Positions 22,971 through 35,341 of a stretch of 64,000 bases of DNA are shown one piece after another. The notes under the pieces are model-generated. The model did not search any database and was not told the origin of the DNA. It saw only the letters and a program-made list of their open reading frames with translations. Source of the DNA: Dioscorea cayenensis subsp. rotundata (Eukaryota; Streptophyta; Magnoliopsida; Dioscoreales; Dioscoreaceae); the NCBI RefSeq assembly GCF_009730915.1, contig NC_052477.1:29088420-29152419 (forward strand). The letters are read 5' to 3'. Each line of letters opens with the position of its first letter. Position 1 is the first letter of the stretch. The position numbers and the translations under genes were made by a program.

Positions 22971-25694
22971 ATGGCGTCGGCGCCGGAACCGACCAACGGA
23001 CTTCCCTTCACGATCGTGCTTGTGACGACGTGGTACTCGTGCAACATCGGCCTTCTCCTTCTGAACAAGTACTTGCTCTCCAACTATGGATTCAGCTACC
23101 CGATCTTCCTCACCATGTGCCATATGACGGCGTGCTCGCTCTTGAGCTATGCGTCGGTGGCGTGGTTGAAGGTTGTGCCTCTTCAAATAGTGAGATCGCG
23201 TGTTCAGTTGTTGAAGATCGCTGCTCTTAGCCTTGTCTTTTGCTTCTCCGTCGTTGGCGGCAACATCTCGTTGAAGTTTCTTCCGGTGTCGTTCAACCAG
23301 GCCGTTGGGTGCGACGACGCCGTTCTTCACCGCCGTGTTCGCGTATTTCATGGCGATGAAGCGCGAGACTTGGATCACGTATCTCACTCTCGTTCCGGTC
23401 GTCGCCGGCGTCATGATCGCCAGCCGGGGTCAGTTCCTTTTAGTGCTTTCGATTTCAAGTTTCTTTTTCCTTATTTGTTTGTTTATACTTTTGCTTATTA
23501 GAACTAGTGGGTTGAGAGGATTTTATTATTATTATTATAATAAAATTAATCCATAAATGAATAAGGGTAAATAATCTAAATCTTTCTTTTTTTTGTGTGT
23601 GTGTTTTTTTATTTTGGTCACTAGGTTTTAAATATCTATGATTTGGTCCTCTATTTTTAGTTTTTGTTATAATTTGATCAATTAAACATACACTGTTAAT
23701 AGTGATCACGTAGTATATAAAAGATGTGAGTGTATATTTGAATGAACAAATGGTAAAAAAAATTAAAAATAGGGGGATCAAATCATAATTTATTTAAAAC
23801 TAGGTGATAGAAATGGACACACACAAAAGGTTGAGAACCATTTAGGTTATTTACTCATGAATAAATAAATAGCTCTTGTGAAAAAGTTGATAAATTAATT
23901 TGACAAAAAAAGATGTTTTTTTTTTGTGTTGAAATGATATTTATTTGCTTTTTCTCTAAAACTTTAGTTAGCAAAGAAAATAAATGGTTCTTTTGTTTTT
24001 ACGAATGTATCAATATATGTAGGTATGTATATATATAAGCATTCATACATACATATGTAGGTTTTTTATAACTCTGCGTATTATGTTTTTTTTTAATTAT
24101 TTTTACGTGTAGGTTTGTACATCAATTTACCTAGTTAGGTACATGCATACATATGTGCTTGTATATGTAGGTATGTGTTTGGATGAAATTTGGATTTCTA
24201 TTGGCTATCTCCATTGAGATATTTTTACTAGTGTTAACCCAATAATTTAATCATATGCAGGGAGAGCCAAGTTTTCATCTATTTGGATTTATCATGTGTA
24301 TTAGTGCAACTGCTGCAAGGGCACTCAAGTCAGTGTTACAAGGAATTTTGTTATCTTCTGAAGGGTAAGGACCTTGTTCTTATCCAGCATTTTTCATATT
24401 ATGTTTTTCACCTTATCGAATCCATATGATCATAGCCTATTGGATTTGAAGATGAATACTTTTACCTTGTTTTGTAATCTATCAAATTGTGCTCTAATTT
24501 TCTTTCATCGTGATTGCTGTTTATATGAACCTAATTAACAATCTATTTGTTCAGGGAAAAGCTAAATTCTATCAATCTTCTTCTATATATTTTCATACTC
24601 TATTGGATATGGATATGTGTGTTCTTACCTTGTTTTGTAATCTATCTAACCATGCTCTAATTTTCCTTCATCTTGATTGTTGTGTTTATGCTCATGACTA
24701 CTGATACTTAAACATAGTTTACAATTTATATCAGGGAAAAGCTAAATTTTGTCAATCTTCTTCTATATGATCATACTCTATTGGATATGGATATGCATGC
24801 TTTTACCTTGTTTTGTAATCTATCTAATCATGCTCTGATTTTCCTTCTTCTTGATTGTTGTGTGTATGCTCTTGACTACCGATACTTAAACCTAGTTTAC
24901 AATCTATGTCAGGGAAAAGCTAAATTTCATTAATCTTCTTCTATATATGATCATACTCTATGGGATATGGATATGCATCCTTTTACCTTGTTTTGTAATA
25001 TATCTAATCATGCTCTAATTTTCCTTCATCTTGATTGTTATGTTTATGCTCTTGACTACCGATACTCAAACCTAGTTTACAATCTATGTTCAGGGAAAAG
25101 CTAAATTCTATCAATCTTCTTCTATATATGGCGCCGATTGCTGTTATTTTCCTACTTCCTGCAACAATAATCATGGAGCCCAATGTTCTTGCCATCACAG
25201 TAACACTTGCTAGGGAAGATAAAAAGATCATTTGTTATCTGCTTTTCAATTCCTCCATGGCTTATTTCGTCAACCTAACCAATTTCCTCGTTACCAAACA
25301 TACTAGTGCCTTGACTCTACAGGTATGCAACTCTCTGATATGTTCTAATGAATTACCACATTTTACCTCATTAATATTTCGTTCATCACCTCTAATTCTA
25401 TGTTGGGCTGCATCAGAAAAAGTTTATCTTTGTTTTCCTAATGCTTATTAAAATTTACTCTGAAATTCAGTAAAAGGTTTTAGTGGCTACTTTTCTAACT
25501 TTAACAATGTCTGTAATTAAACCTTTTTTTTTGTATTATTTACTCAGGTTCTTGGTAATGCCAAAGGTGCAGTGGCAGTTGTGATTTCAATACTGATATT
25601 CAGAAACCCTGTATCCTTAACTGGGATGCTGGGCTATGCACTCACTGTCTTTGGGGTTGTTCTTTACAGTGAATCTAAAAAGCGTAGCAAGTAG
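22971..25694 (+). CDS. Triose-phosphate-translocator family nucleotide-sugar transporter (UUAT/KVAG-type)
   Basis: Predicted exons are 22971-23428, 24261-24364, 25094-25322 and 25548-25694, giving about 311 aa after discounting two inserted bases in exon 1. The hydrophobic protein fits about ten membrane spans (TPT/EamA fold). Diagnostic stretches are [90 protein letters not shown], and a KKRSK tail that may aid Golgi/ER retention. It matches the Arabidopsis At3g11320/At5g05820 group, related to UDP-uronic acid transporters of the Golgi; the substrate is inferred. One extra base lies in GGGTGC at 23307-23312 and one near the exon 1 donor (23423-23429). Removing both gives NQAVGATTPFF and IASGGEPSF, as in relatives, and makes all phases close. 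Confidence 0.9.
24365..25093 (+). repeat. Intron 2 tandem repeat (~180 bp) carrying copies of the exon 3 head
   Basis: The intron consists of about four diverged tandem units of roughly 160-180 bp. Each holds TATTGGATATGGATATG-like sequence (24438 degenerate, 24600, 24779, 24959) and TTACCTTGTTTTGTAAT. The second and later units start with a copy of the next exon's acceptor and first about 35 nt: CAG then GGAAAAGCTAAATT at about 24554, 24735 and 24913. The real one is at 25094. The real acceptor is chosen because only there does the frame continue into [13 protein letters not shown]. The upstream copies are decoy 3' splice sites. Confidence 0.85.
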
Positions 25695-26383
25695 CAGAAC
25701 CTTTGGTTTTTTTTTTAAAAAAATCTTGTAATGTCAATTCCAAGTGGCAAAAGACATGTGGCTTATTGTTTTGAGGTCCAGTTTTGCCTGGCAGATATAG
25801 CAATTGCTTTGTTGGCTACAGATACATAAAGGATAGAATACAGCTGCTTCAATGTACTTTTGTCATTTAAATTAGTGATGGTAATAAGGACTACTAAAAG
25901 TTTTATGAAGATATGTTTCACAATTTTTTATGTCAGCATGGAGTACATTGTCATCAAACCTTGAGCTACTTTTTTTCAATTCAGAAGATTACAAAACAGA
26001 AGCATTTGTAATGGCACTTACTAGCACTATCAAACTAGAAGTATGTAATCTTGTAACGTTTCAATGTCAGCCAATTGGCACGTGCTATCAACAGTGTGCA
26101 GTTAAATCTAGTACCAATTTAAAAATATATATGTATCAGCAACGTATAGAAGTCGATATCTCACTTCTTTTTTTTTGATGTGTACCTGATATTCTTTCTT
26201 TAATGTCAGAGTCTGTCAGCTTCTCCATTGCACTCATTTTTTATTTGATTCAATCTCAGACAAGTAGACAGCTGCAACACCTCAGCAAACTGCCAATCAA
26301 ACTGTCAATTCTTCATGAACTGAATGCTAGTTTGTCAACAGCAAAAAACAGGAGAAAGGGTAATTTGGTTTTCACTAGTGGAT
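25695..26383. other. 3' UTRs of two convergent genes
   Basis: This 690-bp stretch lies between the stop codon of the transporter (+) and the stop codon of the Ser/Pro-rich gene (-). It should hold both 3' UTRs, which may overlap. No additional coding sequence is seen. Confidence 0.6.
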
Positions 26384-29300
26384 CTAAGAGATAGATTCTG
26401 TAGAAGTGCAAGGTGGTCCTAAATTGCTTGAAAGACTAAGATGAGATATCTTCTTCTCCAAAGGCTCAACCTGCACACCATTATCTTTTTCTGGAGGAAA
26501 CTTGTTTTCCTTCTGCACATCCCTTGTAACTGCAAGCAAGTTATGTGACTTGATATCCCTGGAAATTAGATCAGAAATTTCAGGTTTGTCTGAATTAAGA
26601 ATGGCTGACATAGAAGCAGAACTGGCCACATCTTGTGAATCATCTTTGGAACACAACTCATCATGTTGCTCTGACTTCCTGTGTGCACTATATGGCCGTG
26701 AGGATTGTTGTAGTAGAGGTGGTGATGCTGTCAATGAAGATACCATCTGAGGAGAACTGATACTCTCTGTGACTGGTCTTGGAGAAGGTGGCTTACTAAG
26801 ACGTTTGCTCGGCCCAGAAGTGTTCCTTGCCGAATTGTTTCGCAGACCATTTAGAGAATTTCTGCTGATATTGTTTGTGAGAGATTTCTCCTGTGATTCA
26901 CACCAGATATATATTTAGTAAACTGCATATGTGTGTTTGAATGCTAGAAAAGAGAACAAAATTGTTCTGGTTAAAACTAACCGCATCAAAGTATCCTATC
27001 TTGGGACTTGGAAGCCGAAGGCCTGATGGTTTCATGGATTTAGGTTCAGACTTGCTACTGACATTGTTTAGAGGAGGACTGTGTCCAGCGGAGGATCCGG
27101 CCGATACTTGAATTCCGGGAGATTTTCGCAGCTTTGGTGATTTAAGTACATTAATGTCAAATGGAACTCTAAAGGAAGGTGATACAGAACCGGCAATTAG
27201 AGGGCTAACCACTGAATTACCATGATTCATAACCATGGAGGTTGATGAAGATGAGTCTGAGGCCAAACTATCAAGGGAACTATGGGGAGATGCGCTGGAA
27301 GAAAATCTGAGTCTGGACTTCACGCTTTCTTGAGACTTTGTTGCACTCTGCACCTCAATTTTAGTCTTAGATGACCTCAAAGGAGTTTTAGTAATGGAGG
27401 ATGATAACTTATCAGCAGTTTGAACTTTTCTCCTAGGGGTTTTGGAGGGAGATTTATCTAACTGTTTAGATGAATTGCCTACAAAGCTATTATTTGGAGT
27501 AACTGCTGAAACTATACTGTTTCCTGAAACTGAAGCAGTAGGAGAATTTGTCAATTTCATGGACTTATAACTGGCCCTGCATGAGTTACTGTATATTTTC
27601 TTCAAAGCTACAGGAGATTGGCGATTAGATGCTGTGCCTGCAGGAGCATTAAATTAATGATAAATTTTAACAGCAGATCAAGGTATTCTTCCTAATTGCA
27701 AATAAAAACACACGTCATGAATAATCATATTGAAGGTCAGACGACACCATTTGATATCCTAACTAGTTTCTAAAAATGGGAAGAAACATTTAACCCATAG
27801 CGCCTAATTACCACACAATCTGCATGTAAATAAGAGAGGGTTGAGGACAGGGGATTCATACCAGATAGACTCTCGACACTGTCACTCTTTATTTGAATCC
27901 TTTCAGATGTAGGAGACTTCTTGTTTGGCACCGGAGGTACCAATCTGGTTCTGGGTGCAATTATAGGAGGTTTTAGTTTTGGGTCTCTACTTCCTGCTGC
28001 AACCTTTAGTCAATCACCAATTGTCAGTTTAAACAATAAAACATAAATTTGTTAACTTCATCTCACATTCACACACATTGGGAAGCAACATACCACTCTT
28101 GAAGGAAGGAGGGCTGATTTAGAAGAAACTATTGTCGGTTTCTTGCTAGTAACATCCCTTTTACCAGCAACAGGTGGCTTCATCTGAATTAAGCAAAGAA
28201 TTTTGACATGTTTCACAAAAACAAAAACAAAAAAAAACAAAACAAAGAAAGAAACAAAGATAATAAAGGAAGATTTACCCTAAGACGAGAAGAAATTTCA
28301 GCCTTGCTGTTCACTGCAACAGACAACAGCAAGCAGTAGCACGGTCAATTACCAAAAGATTAAAGAATAAAATCTTCATGCGTGATGAGTTATGTACAAA
28401 AAACTGCATCCTTTGAAAGGAAAGATCAATGGAATAATACCAATGGATGCAAAAAGCAAAAAAAAAAATCTCCTATATGGGGAGATGCTCTTACATGAAG
28501 GCTTTGATGTATCAACATTCACGGGACACGCAGATTTGATAGAAGGCACCAGTTGTGAATTTCTATCACATTGACTAACAGGCCTCTGGATAGAAGCACG
28601 CAGGTCCCCAAATAGGTCTACTTCAAGATTTTCTAATTCCCAGCTATCACTATCTAATGTAGTGTTAGACTCTGAGGACTTCCTTATATCTTCTAAAATT
28701 CGAGGTAATTTGCCTGCTTCTGCTTTTGCATAAGTGCTGTTAACAATGGCCAGTTCTTCCTGATTCAGTACGCCTATCCACAAGATCCATGATATGCAAA
28801 GCCAAATCAGCCATTTACTCTAATTAGAATAATTTAAGCTTGCTCGTGATGGAATTGTACCTTCACTGGTGAAAAATTCACTATCCCAGGCCAAACTTTT
28901 TCGCAGATTATACTTGTTTGATATTATGCGCTTCCGCTTAGGCGACGCGGATAATTCAGGATCTCGTAACATAAGTTCACTCTTATTCACAAAGTTCGTC
29001 CCTTGGAGCATTTGGTCTGTCTCTGTGATAGTCAAGTTATGGTCCTTGAAATTTTCTGCAGCTCCTGCAAATCCAGCATGAAATACAGCAGCAATACAAA
29101 CATATCAGATCATAGATGAAATTATAAATGAATAGCATAATTAGTCTCAAAATCTTTTAGTTCATTCAGATAAAATAGTAAAACCTGCAATCAAAACAAT
29201 GAAAATCAAAGACATAACACCAAAAGGAGCAAACACATATCCCAGAAATTTAATAAATAGATTTAGGCTCAGCATCCTTCATTTTTCCAAGAACCACATC

Positions 29301-29777
29301 AAATTTCATGGGCAACTTCATGGAACAAATTGAACACATCTCCAATCAATTTCTGCTTATTAGGTATTTCAAACATCATATACTTTGCAAACAATAAGAA
29401 ACTAAATGAAAGATAAAAAAAAATAATAATATGAAAGTTTCTAAAAATTCATAAATCTCGGTATCAATTCGCCAAATAATATAAAAATTTAACCAGAGAA
29501 TCTCAAGCGCTAGTTGACCTTAAAAACAAAAAATTTCGGAAATCTCGGTATCAATTCAACATGGTGATCAACAGCAAGTAAAATTCAATCTAATTCTACA
29601 AAGCTAGGGTAGAACCAATCCCCCACACAACAAATCAGCAGGTAAAAACAACCAAATCGAATGAAAAACCACAAAAAAAAGGTTCAAGAATCGATGGGAA
29701 ATACCTGAACCGCTGGAAGGAGAAACGATGAGGAGATCGTTCTCCGAGGGCACATCGATGAGGGAGACGCCGTCCAT
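26384..29777 (-). CDS. Uncharacterised Ser/Pro-rich, probably disordered protein (661 aa)
   Basis: Eight predicted exons in coding order are 29777-29705, 29064-28861, 28773-28495, 28313-28279, 28183-28094, 28003-27862, 27637-26982 and 26890-26384. All are GT-AG and all phases close without repair. It starts MDGVSLIDVPSENDLLIVSP. The best-conserved-looking block is KYNLRKSLAWDSEFFTSEG followed by VLNQEELAIVN (residues about 75-105). I recall similar blocks in plant proteins of unknown function. Most of the rest is Ser/Pro/Lys-rich and basic (KTPRRKVQ, RSSKTK, SPKLRKSPG, LRLPSPKIGYFDA), with many SP sites of the kind that CDK or MAP kinases phosphorylate. Low-complexity basic SP repeats are common in microtubule- or chromatin-associated proteins, but I cannot assign a function. 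No membrane segment or signal peptide is seen. Confidence 0.8.
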
Positions 29778-31959
29778 GGCACTATATCACGGAGGAATCC
29801 GGCAAGCGATCCAGAAATCGAAGGAAAGAGGAGGGTTTCTAGGGTTCTAAGAAGGAAATCGAGATGGAGGAGTTGAATTGAAATAATAAATATAGAAATA
29901 ATTCGCTGTGAAAATGAAACGGAAAAAGAAATAAAAAAAACAAGAAAATGGGAGGTGGTGGAGAAGCGGGAAGTTCTGGAATTTGGATCTGGATTTGAAA
30001 TTACTGGAAAAGGAACTGGGCCTTTCTCAACTACAGCCCATTAACTTTGTAAATGTTTGTTTGTTTCCATCCCATTTACAGTTTAATTTCCTACTTACAT
30101 GAATTTCCAATTTTTTATTATTTCTATTATTGTTTGACTAAAATTATATATATATATATATATATATAAGGGATAGTCATTTAGGGACGTCTCTAGATTT
30201 ATAATATGGAGATGTCCTAGCCTCAGCAGTTAAATCATCATCTAATCGCTGCAAGCATTTCCCTTTTTTTTCTATACATGGCATCTTCAACACCTGCAAC
30301 TTGTCTTGTTCCCTCCATCCTCTATCCGGTCTTCGAGCAGGAGCTCCTCGTCGTTGTCGCTATAGTCACCAAATCCAACCTCAAAATCAAGCTAGTCAAC
30401 ACAAACATTGAAACTAATCCCTTCCAAAAAAAAGTCATAGTCAACACTGGAGTTGGCCTTAAATAACTCATCAATCAGGTGGAAGGCTGTCGAAATGAGT
30501 GTGGTGACATCCATAGAGTTGTTATTTGTGAACTTCCCTAATAGACTGGTTCTCATATATCTATATTTATTGCTATACGTTATCTAAGAACGCATGGCCA
30601 TTAGATCCTTAGACAATTGTTGTGATCTTTTTCCAGCTTTTTTCTGATTTATTTTTTATGTTTTCATATAGTAAACCTTTCTCCTGAGGCCGCCTCGCAT
30701 AAATCATGTGACTCCGTGCTCACTAGCCCTCCAATACTCATTATAACGATAGATATAGATATTTGGGAACCCGTCTATTACGGAAGTTTATAAATAACAA
30801 CTCTATTAGGGAAATTCACAAATAACAACTCTGTGGATGTCCCTATATCAACTGTCCAATCATCCATTATTCTGAACAGAGACGTAAACAATAACCATTG
30901 AGTATGCTTAATAATTATAAAATATATAATTTCCTGGAACAGTTCCTCTAAACAGTTTCCTTTTTATCCCTGCCTGTCTAATATTAAACACATTTCTATG
31001 TCAAAATTGCCAAAAAAAAACACTATCACATATTCAAATAATTTACAGTAGAGTTCTTTGATTTGAAGAGGAAACCCTTTCTACAAAATGCTTAATTTTA
31101 AAAAAAAAACAATGAACAATAAAATGGAACTCATCTTGCAAGTTACAATATATAAATCTCAAGGAAGAATTCCAAAACAATCATAAGGCTAACTCTCAAT
31201 GGCATAACAACACCAAATGAAATTATAATATATATATATACACACACACATTAATCAAAAGAAAAATCGAAAGAAAACTTATAGAATATTGAAAAGATTC
31301 AAGCCTATCTCAATAAGGAGGCCTCCAAACTGTGAAACAAGACAAGAAAGAAGAAGAAGAAGAAGAGGAACTGAGGAAACTGAAATGGAAGTCATAAGGG
31401 GGCAGGTGCATGGGGACACGTGCAAAGCATGCAAGTGGTTTGGCTTGCTCACGCTAGCTATATCCCTTCACAACAACAGATAACACATCACTGCAACCCT
31501 CTCTCTGCAACTGCACTTCCCACCTTGGAAATCAACTCACTATATATATATATATTCTCAACAACACTTGTATACACTTACAAGTTCCCACCTGCATGCA
31601 TGACATCCGAGGTTGAGTTACACTCCACCTCCATTAATTTTCCTATTTCTTTATATACATTAAATAAAAGATATTGGAAACACCACCACATATATATATA
31701 TATATAACTTTAATTTATTATTATTATTATAATTACTTAAAAGTTAAAACATTCCTCTTTGCTATCCTTCTTGGATGGTGAAACAGATGGGAATGTTTCA
31801 TTTAGCTAGTGTGTGCCTGTGTATAAAATAATAAAATGATCATTAGAAAATCACCAAGTTTCACTCAAAAAACAAACAACAAAAGACTCCAATCCAATAC
31901 AATAATATATAATAACAATAATAATAATAGTAAATAAAAAAGAGAGAAAAAGAAGAACT
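29778..31959. other. Intergenic region with (AT)n and a foldback element
   Basis: The first 200 bp are the promoter and 5' UTR of the minus-strand Ser/Pro-rich gene. An (AT)n run (30146-30168) borders a possible element (30169 to about 30880, listed separately). The remainder to 31959 is AT-rich, with a GAA run near 31350 and short AT tracts, and includes the Dof gene's 3' UTR. No coding gene is supported. Confidence 0.5.
30169..30880. mobile_element. Candidate (AT)n-flanked foldback element
   Basis: The region starts against an (AT)n tract and has a terminal hairpin at 30185-30217 (GGACGTCTC paired with GGAGATGTCC). Inside it is an inverted repeat: 30504-30545 is the reverse complement of about 30801-30842 with 39 of 42 positions matching by eye, around a loop of about 255 bp. 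The right end is uncertain. No coding sequence is seen, so it would be non-autonomous. Confidence 0.45.
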
Positions 31960-32688
31960 CTAGAGCAAAGAACTGTTGATGAGACCAGCATCATGCCAAG
32001 AAGAAGAATTAACACCATTCCAGTAATCTCTACCAGCATCCAAGTTTCCAAGCTGCCATTGAAGACCCAAGTAAGCTTTGTTTTCCTCTCCATGATGATC
32101 CATGGCTTCATGAGAAGAAGAAGTAGTAGTAGTTGTTGTGATTGTAGCAGTAGTTGTTGTCACAGAAGAGCCAAACAAATTACCTCCATCAAGACCCAAA
32201 CAATTATCATAGTAAAGACTCTGAAATCCACTAGGGTTTGTAGAGGTGTTGCCAGTTCTAAGAGCATCAAGCAAGGCTGTGTTTGAGTAAGGAGTAGTTG
32301 TGATAAAAGAAGGAGAAGTATTAGGGTTAGGGTTAGGGTTGTGGAGTCTGGCAAAGGCAAGGGTGAGATCATTAGGGTCAAAAGGAGAGAAAGGTGGTGG
32401 AGGTGTTGGAAGGGTATTGAGAGGATAATGATCATGAGATCTCTTTGAAGAAGAGGAAGAAGATGATGAAGAAGAAGAGTTGGAAGAGGACTTCTTGTTC
32501 TTTCTACAACCACCACCAACAGGGACATTCCTGAGAGATCCACCTTTGGTCCAGTACCTCCTGCAACCTTTGCAGAAGTATCTTGGTTGAGAGAGGCTGT
32601 AGTTGTTGTAGTAACAGAACTTTGTGTTTGTAGACTCACATCTTGGACATTTGAGAGCTGTTTCTGGGCTTGGTCTTGGTTTCTTCTC

Positions 32689-32720
<32 letters not shown>

Positions 32721-32939
32721 GATCTTGTTGGACTAAAACATCTTCAAGAGTGTGGGTGTTCATGATCTGTTTATATATATATATATATATATAAAGAAAG
32801 AGAGAAAACATGAAGTGATTCATTCATTGAAATGGAAAGGAAAGGATTGAGATATATTGATGATTATGTGTGTGTGTATGTATGAATTAATATATATATA
32901 TATCACCTGATGATGATAGTCTGAACTGGAGATCTCCAT
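31960..32939 (-). CDS. Dof-type zinc finger transcription factor
   Basis: Two coding exons, 32939-32907 ([11 protein letters not shown]) and 32766-31960, give 279 aa. The intron has GT at 32906 and AG at 32767. The Dof domain covers residues about 49-101, with a CX2CX21CX2C finger: [20 protein letters not shown], then [19 protein letters not shown] and [10 protein letters not shown]. This domain binds AAAG cores in promoters. A run of 11 Gln precedes it, and a Ser run and Asn/Pro-rich stretches follow it. The C-terminus ends [12 protein letters not shown]. If the first exon is not used, translation would start at MNTHTLEDV (32761). I prefer the spliced form because the donor and acceptor are good and many Dof genes have one intron just before the domain region. 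The target genes cannot be inferred. Confidence 0.9.
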
Positions 32940-34333
32940 GGTTGGAACTTGGAACTCAAGAAAAAAAGAAATGAAAATGAAAATGAAACTGAAAGGGAAG
33001 TGAGATTTATAAGATTGGGAATGGAAGTGGGAGGGGAAGTCTTGGTCTTCAAGAGATAAAAGAGATGGAGAGATGGTGGATGTAAATGAGATGAGAAAGA
33101 GAGGTAGGAGATGAAGAGAAGAGTGTTATGGGGCCCACAAATTGGCTTTGGCGTGGAGCGAAACAGCGCCACGTAGTGGTGGCCCTGGCCGACATGATGG
33201 GCCCACATAAGAGGTCACTCGGCGATTAATCGCCATCATCAATCCAACAACCAATAACTCGCCTATTTTTTATTTATTTTTTATAAATTTTAATTTTATT
33301 TATAATGGGAAATTTTAAAATAAATAAAATATATATATATATATAGGAGAGGAAATAAGGAGGATGTTGACTGGTCAAGCTTTAGTCTTGTCGGTCTAAG
33401 GACGACTGGCAAAGAGGGAGCAGTGAAGCAAAGTATGCTTTTGCTCACCTTATAGCTTCTTCTCTTTATCTTACATAGGTCCTTAACCCTACTATTATTA
33501 TAAACATACATTTTCTGTTTTTCTTTTATTAAATTTTTTTTTTTTGAAAAAAAAATTCCAAAACAAAAGATTTAGAATGAATGGGGATGAGGATGAGGGA
33601 CGGAAGAAGGTGCCCGAGGTTAATTGAGAGGCAAGGAACGAATATAACTGAATGGGGCCCGCGGTGAGGTTCTTTTGTCGGTGAGAGTGGGATCCACGTG
33701 GCAGTGTGAGGAGAAATAGAGAGAGAAAAAAAGATAGTCATGGAGAATATCTTGAAATCCGAGTTCAAGAACAAGAGAGAGAAAGAGATATATATATATA
33801 TATATATAAAAAAACAAAAAGAAAAAGAAGGATTGGTGGTGGGCCGAGGGACCCACTGGAGTTAGCCTGAAGAACAAGAAAAGGATCAAGATTCACAAGA
33901 GAGAGAAAGAGAGAAGAAGAAGAAGAGGACGAAGAGAGGGCCCCGTTTAGGGGTGCGAGAAGCGCGTGCGCGCGCGAGAGAGAGAGGGGGGGGCGAGGGC
34001 GGCGCATCGAGGAGCCCGTGAAGCGGGGGAAACGACAGCAGAGGCGGAACTGAAGATTTGGTAAGAGGCGTGTGGTGTGAGGTTGGGGAGAGAGAAAGAG
34101 TAGTGTTGTAACGTGTGAAGGAAGAGGAGAAGGAGGGGATTAGCATGTGGTGTTGGTGTTGGTGTTGGTGTTGGTGTTGATGGTGGTGATGTTGCCGTTG
34201 TTTTTGTTGTTTGAGTGAAGCCGGTGTTGGCAGCCGTTTTTTTATTTGATTTGATTTTTTTATTTTTATTTTTTTTGGGTGGAGGTTTGATAAGATGGGA
34301 TGCTTGGCATGACCACCTACGTCATCCTTCTTG

Positions 34334-34368
<35 letters not shown>

Positions 34369-34690
34369 GTATATTAGATTATTGATTTTATGTGGAGATT
34401 GTTGGAGGGGGGGAAGATGTGATGTCAGGGATTATTATATAGAACAATGATTGTAATTGAATTGAAAAACTATGTGAATGGAGTAAATTTATTTATAAAA
34501 TTATAAATTAAGATAGGATATGGAAAAAGAAAAATTTGTAATGAATCAGGGGGTATGACACTTTGCTTTTTTTGTCTTATGCAATCCACCTGTGTTTGAA
34601 TAATTAGCTTGACCATATCTATTAGAATCTCAATTTTTCAAACCATGTGTGTATGTACACATGTGATTTTATAATTTCGAAGGGGTATAT
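32940..34690. other. Dof upstream region: AT tracts, GA-rich and GC-rich blocks
   Basis: This holds the Dof promoter and distal sequence. Notable parts are (AT)n tracts at about 33328-33344 and 33789-33807, a GA-rich stretch at 33700-33930, a purine-rich GC block with CGCGCGAGAGAGAG near 33965-34000, and a (GGTGTT)n run at 34149-34177. The minus-strand open frames here are low-complexity and resemble no family. The GA/GC block may be the leader of a non-coding or unrecognised transcript, which I cannot confirm. Confidence 0.4.
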
Positions 34691-34701
34691 GTGTGAAGAA
34701 C

Positions 34702-35267
34702 AAAGTTGTCAGACCCCCGGCCCGGGCAATGATCCGGCTACGGGTCAGGGTCGATGGGTTCGACCAGATCGAAACCAGGGGTTGAGCAGAGTCGATAATT
34801 AAATATAAAAATATTATAATAATTAATAATGAAAGCAAATATAATATTAAGCCCATAATTATATTATAAAAAGCACTAATCAAATTGATATTTAAATTGA
34901 TAAATGACTTTTATAAGTTTTCTAATTATGTCATTTATTTTTACATTTTTTAAATATTTATAAATTTAATATATTAATATATAAATTGAACTTCTTTCGG
35001 TGTTATTTATTTATTTGTTTATTGATTGATTTTGTTAAAATAATAAAGAAATTAATTCACTAATTCTTATATCTCAATTGAGTATTTATTTTGTTTTAAA
35101 TTTTCTTATATTTTTTATTTAATTAGAATACTTTAATTTTATATTTTTATAATAAAATTACACTCATTTATTGTTTTATTTTCTTAATAAATTAAATTTT
35201 TAGAAAGTATTTACATAACACATTAATATATTTTATTTTTAAATATTAATTTTTGTTGGTATGTTTA

Positions 35268-35341
<74 letters not shown>

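Noticed and set aside
22857-23414. Minus-strand 185-codon frame over transporter exon 1
   Set aside because: It is the antisense of a clear transporter exon, and its Arg-rich composition matches no family.
32324-32340. Telomere-like TTAGGGTTAGGG repeats
   Set aside because: The run lies in frame inside the Dof coding exon and encodes Asn-Pro repeats. It is only three units and is not the plant TTTAGGG repeat.
33529-34146. Minus-strand open frames upstream of the Dof gene (33529-33774, 33620-33889, 33765-34007, 33886-34146)
   Set aside because: They are antisense of GA-rich and (AT)n sequence, giving Ser/Leu/Pro and Ile/Tyr runs without any domain.
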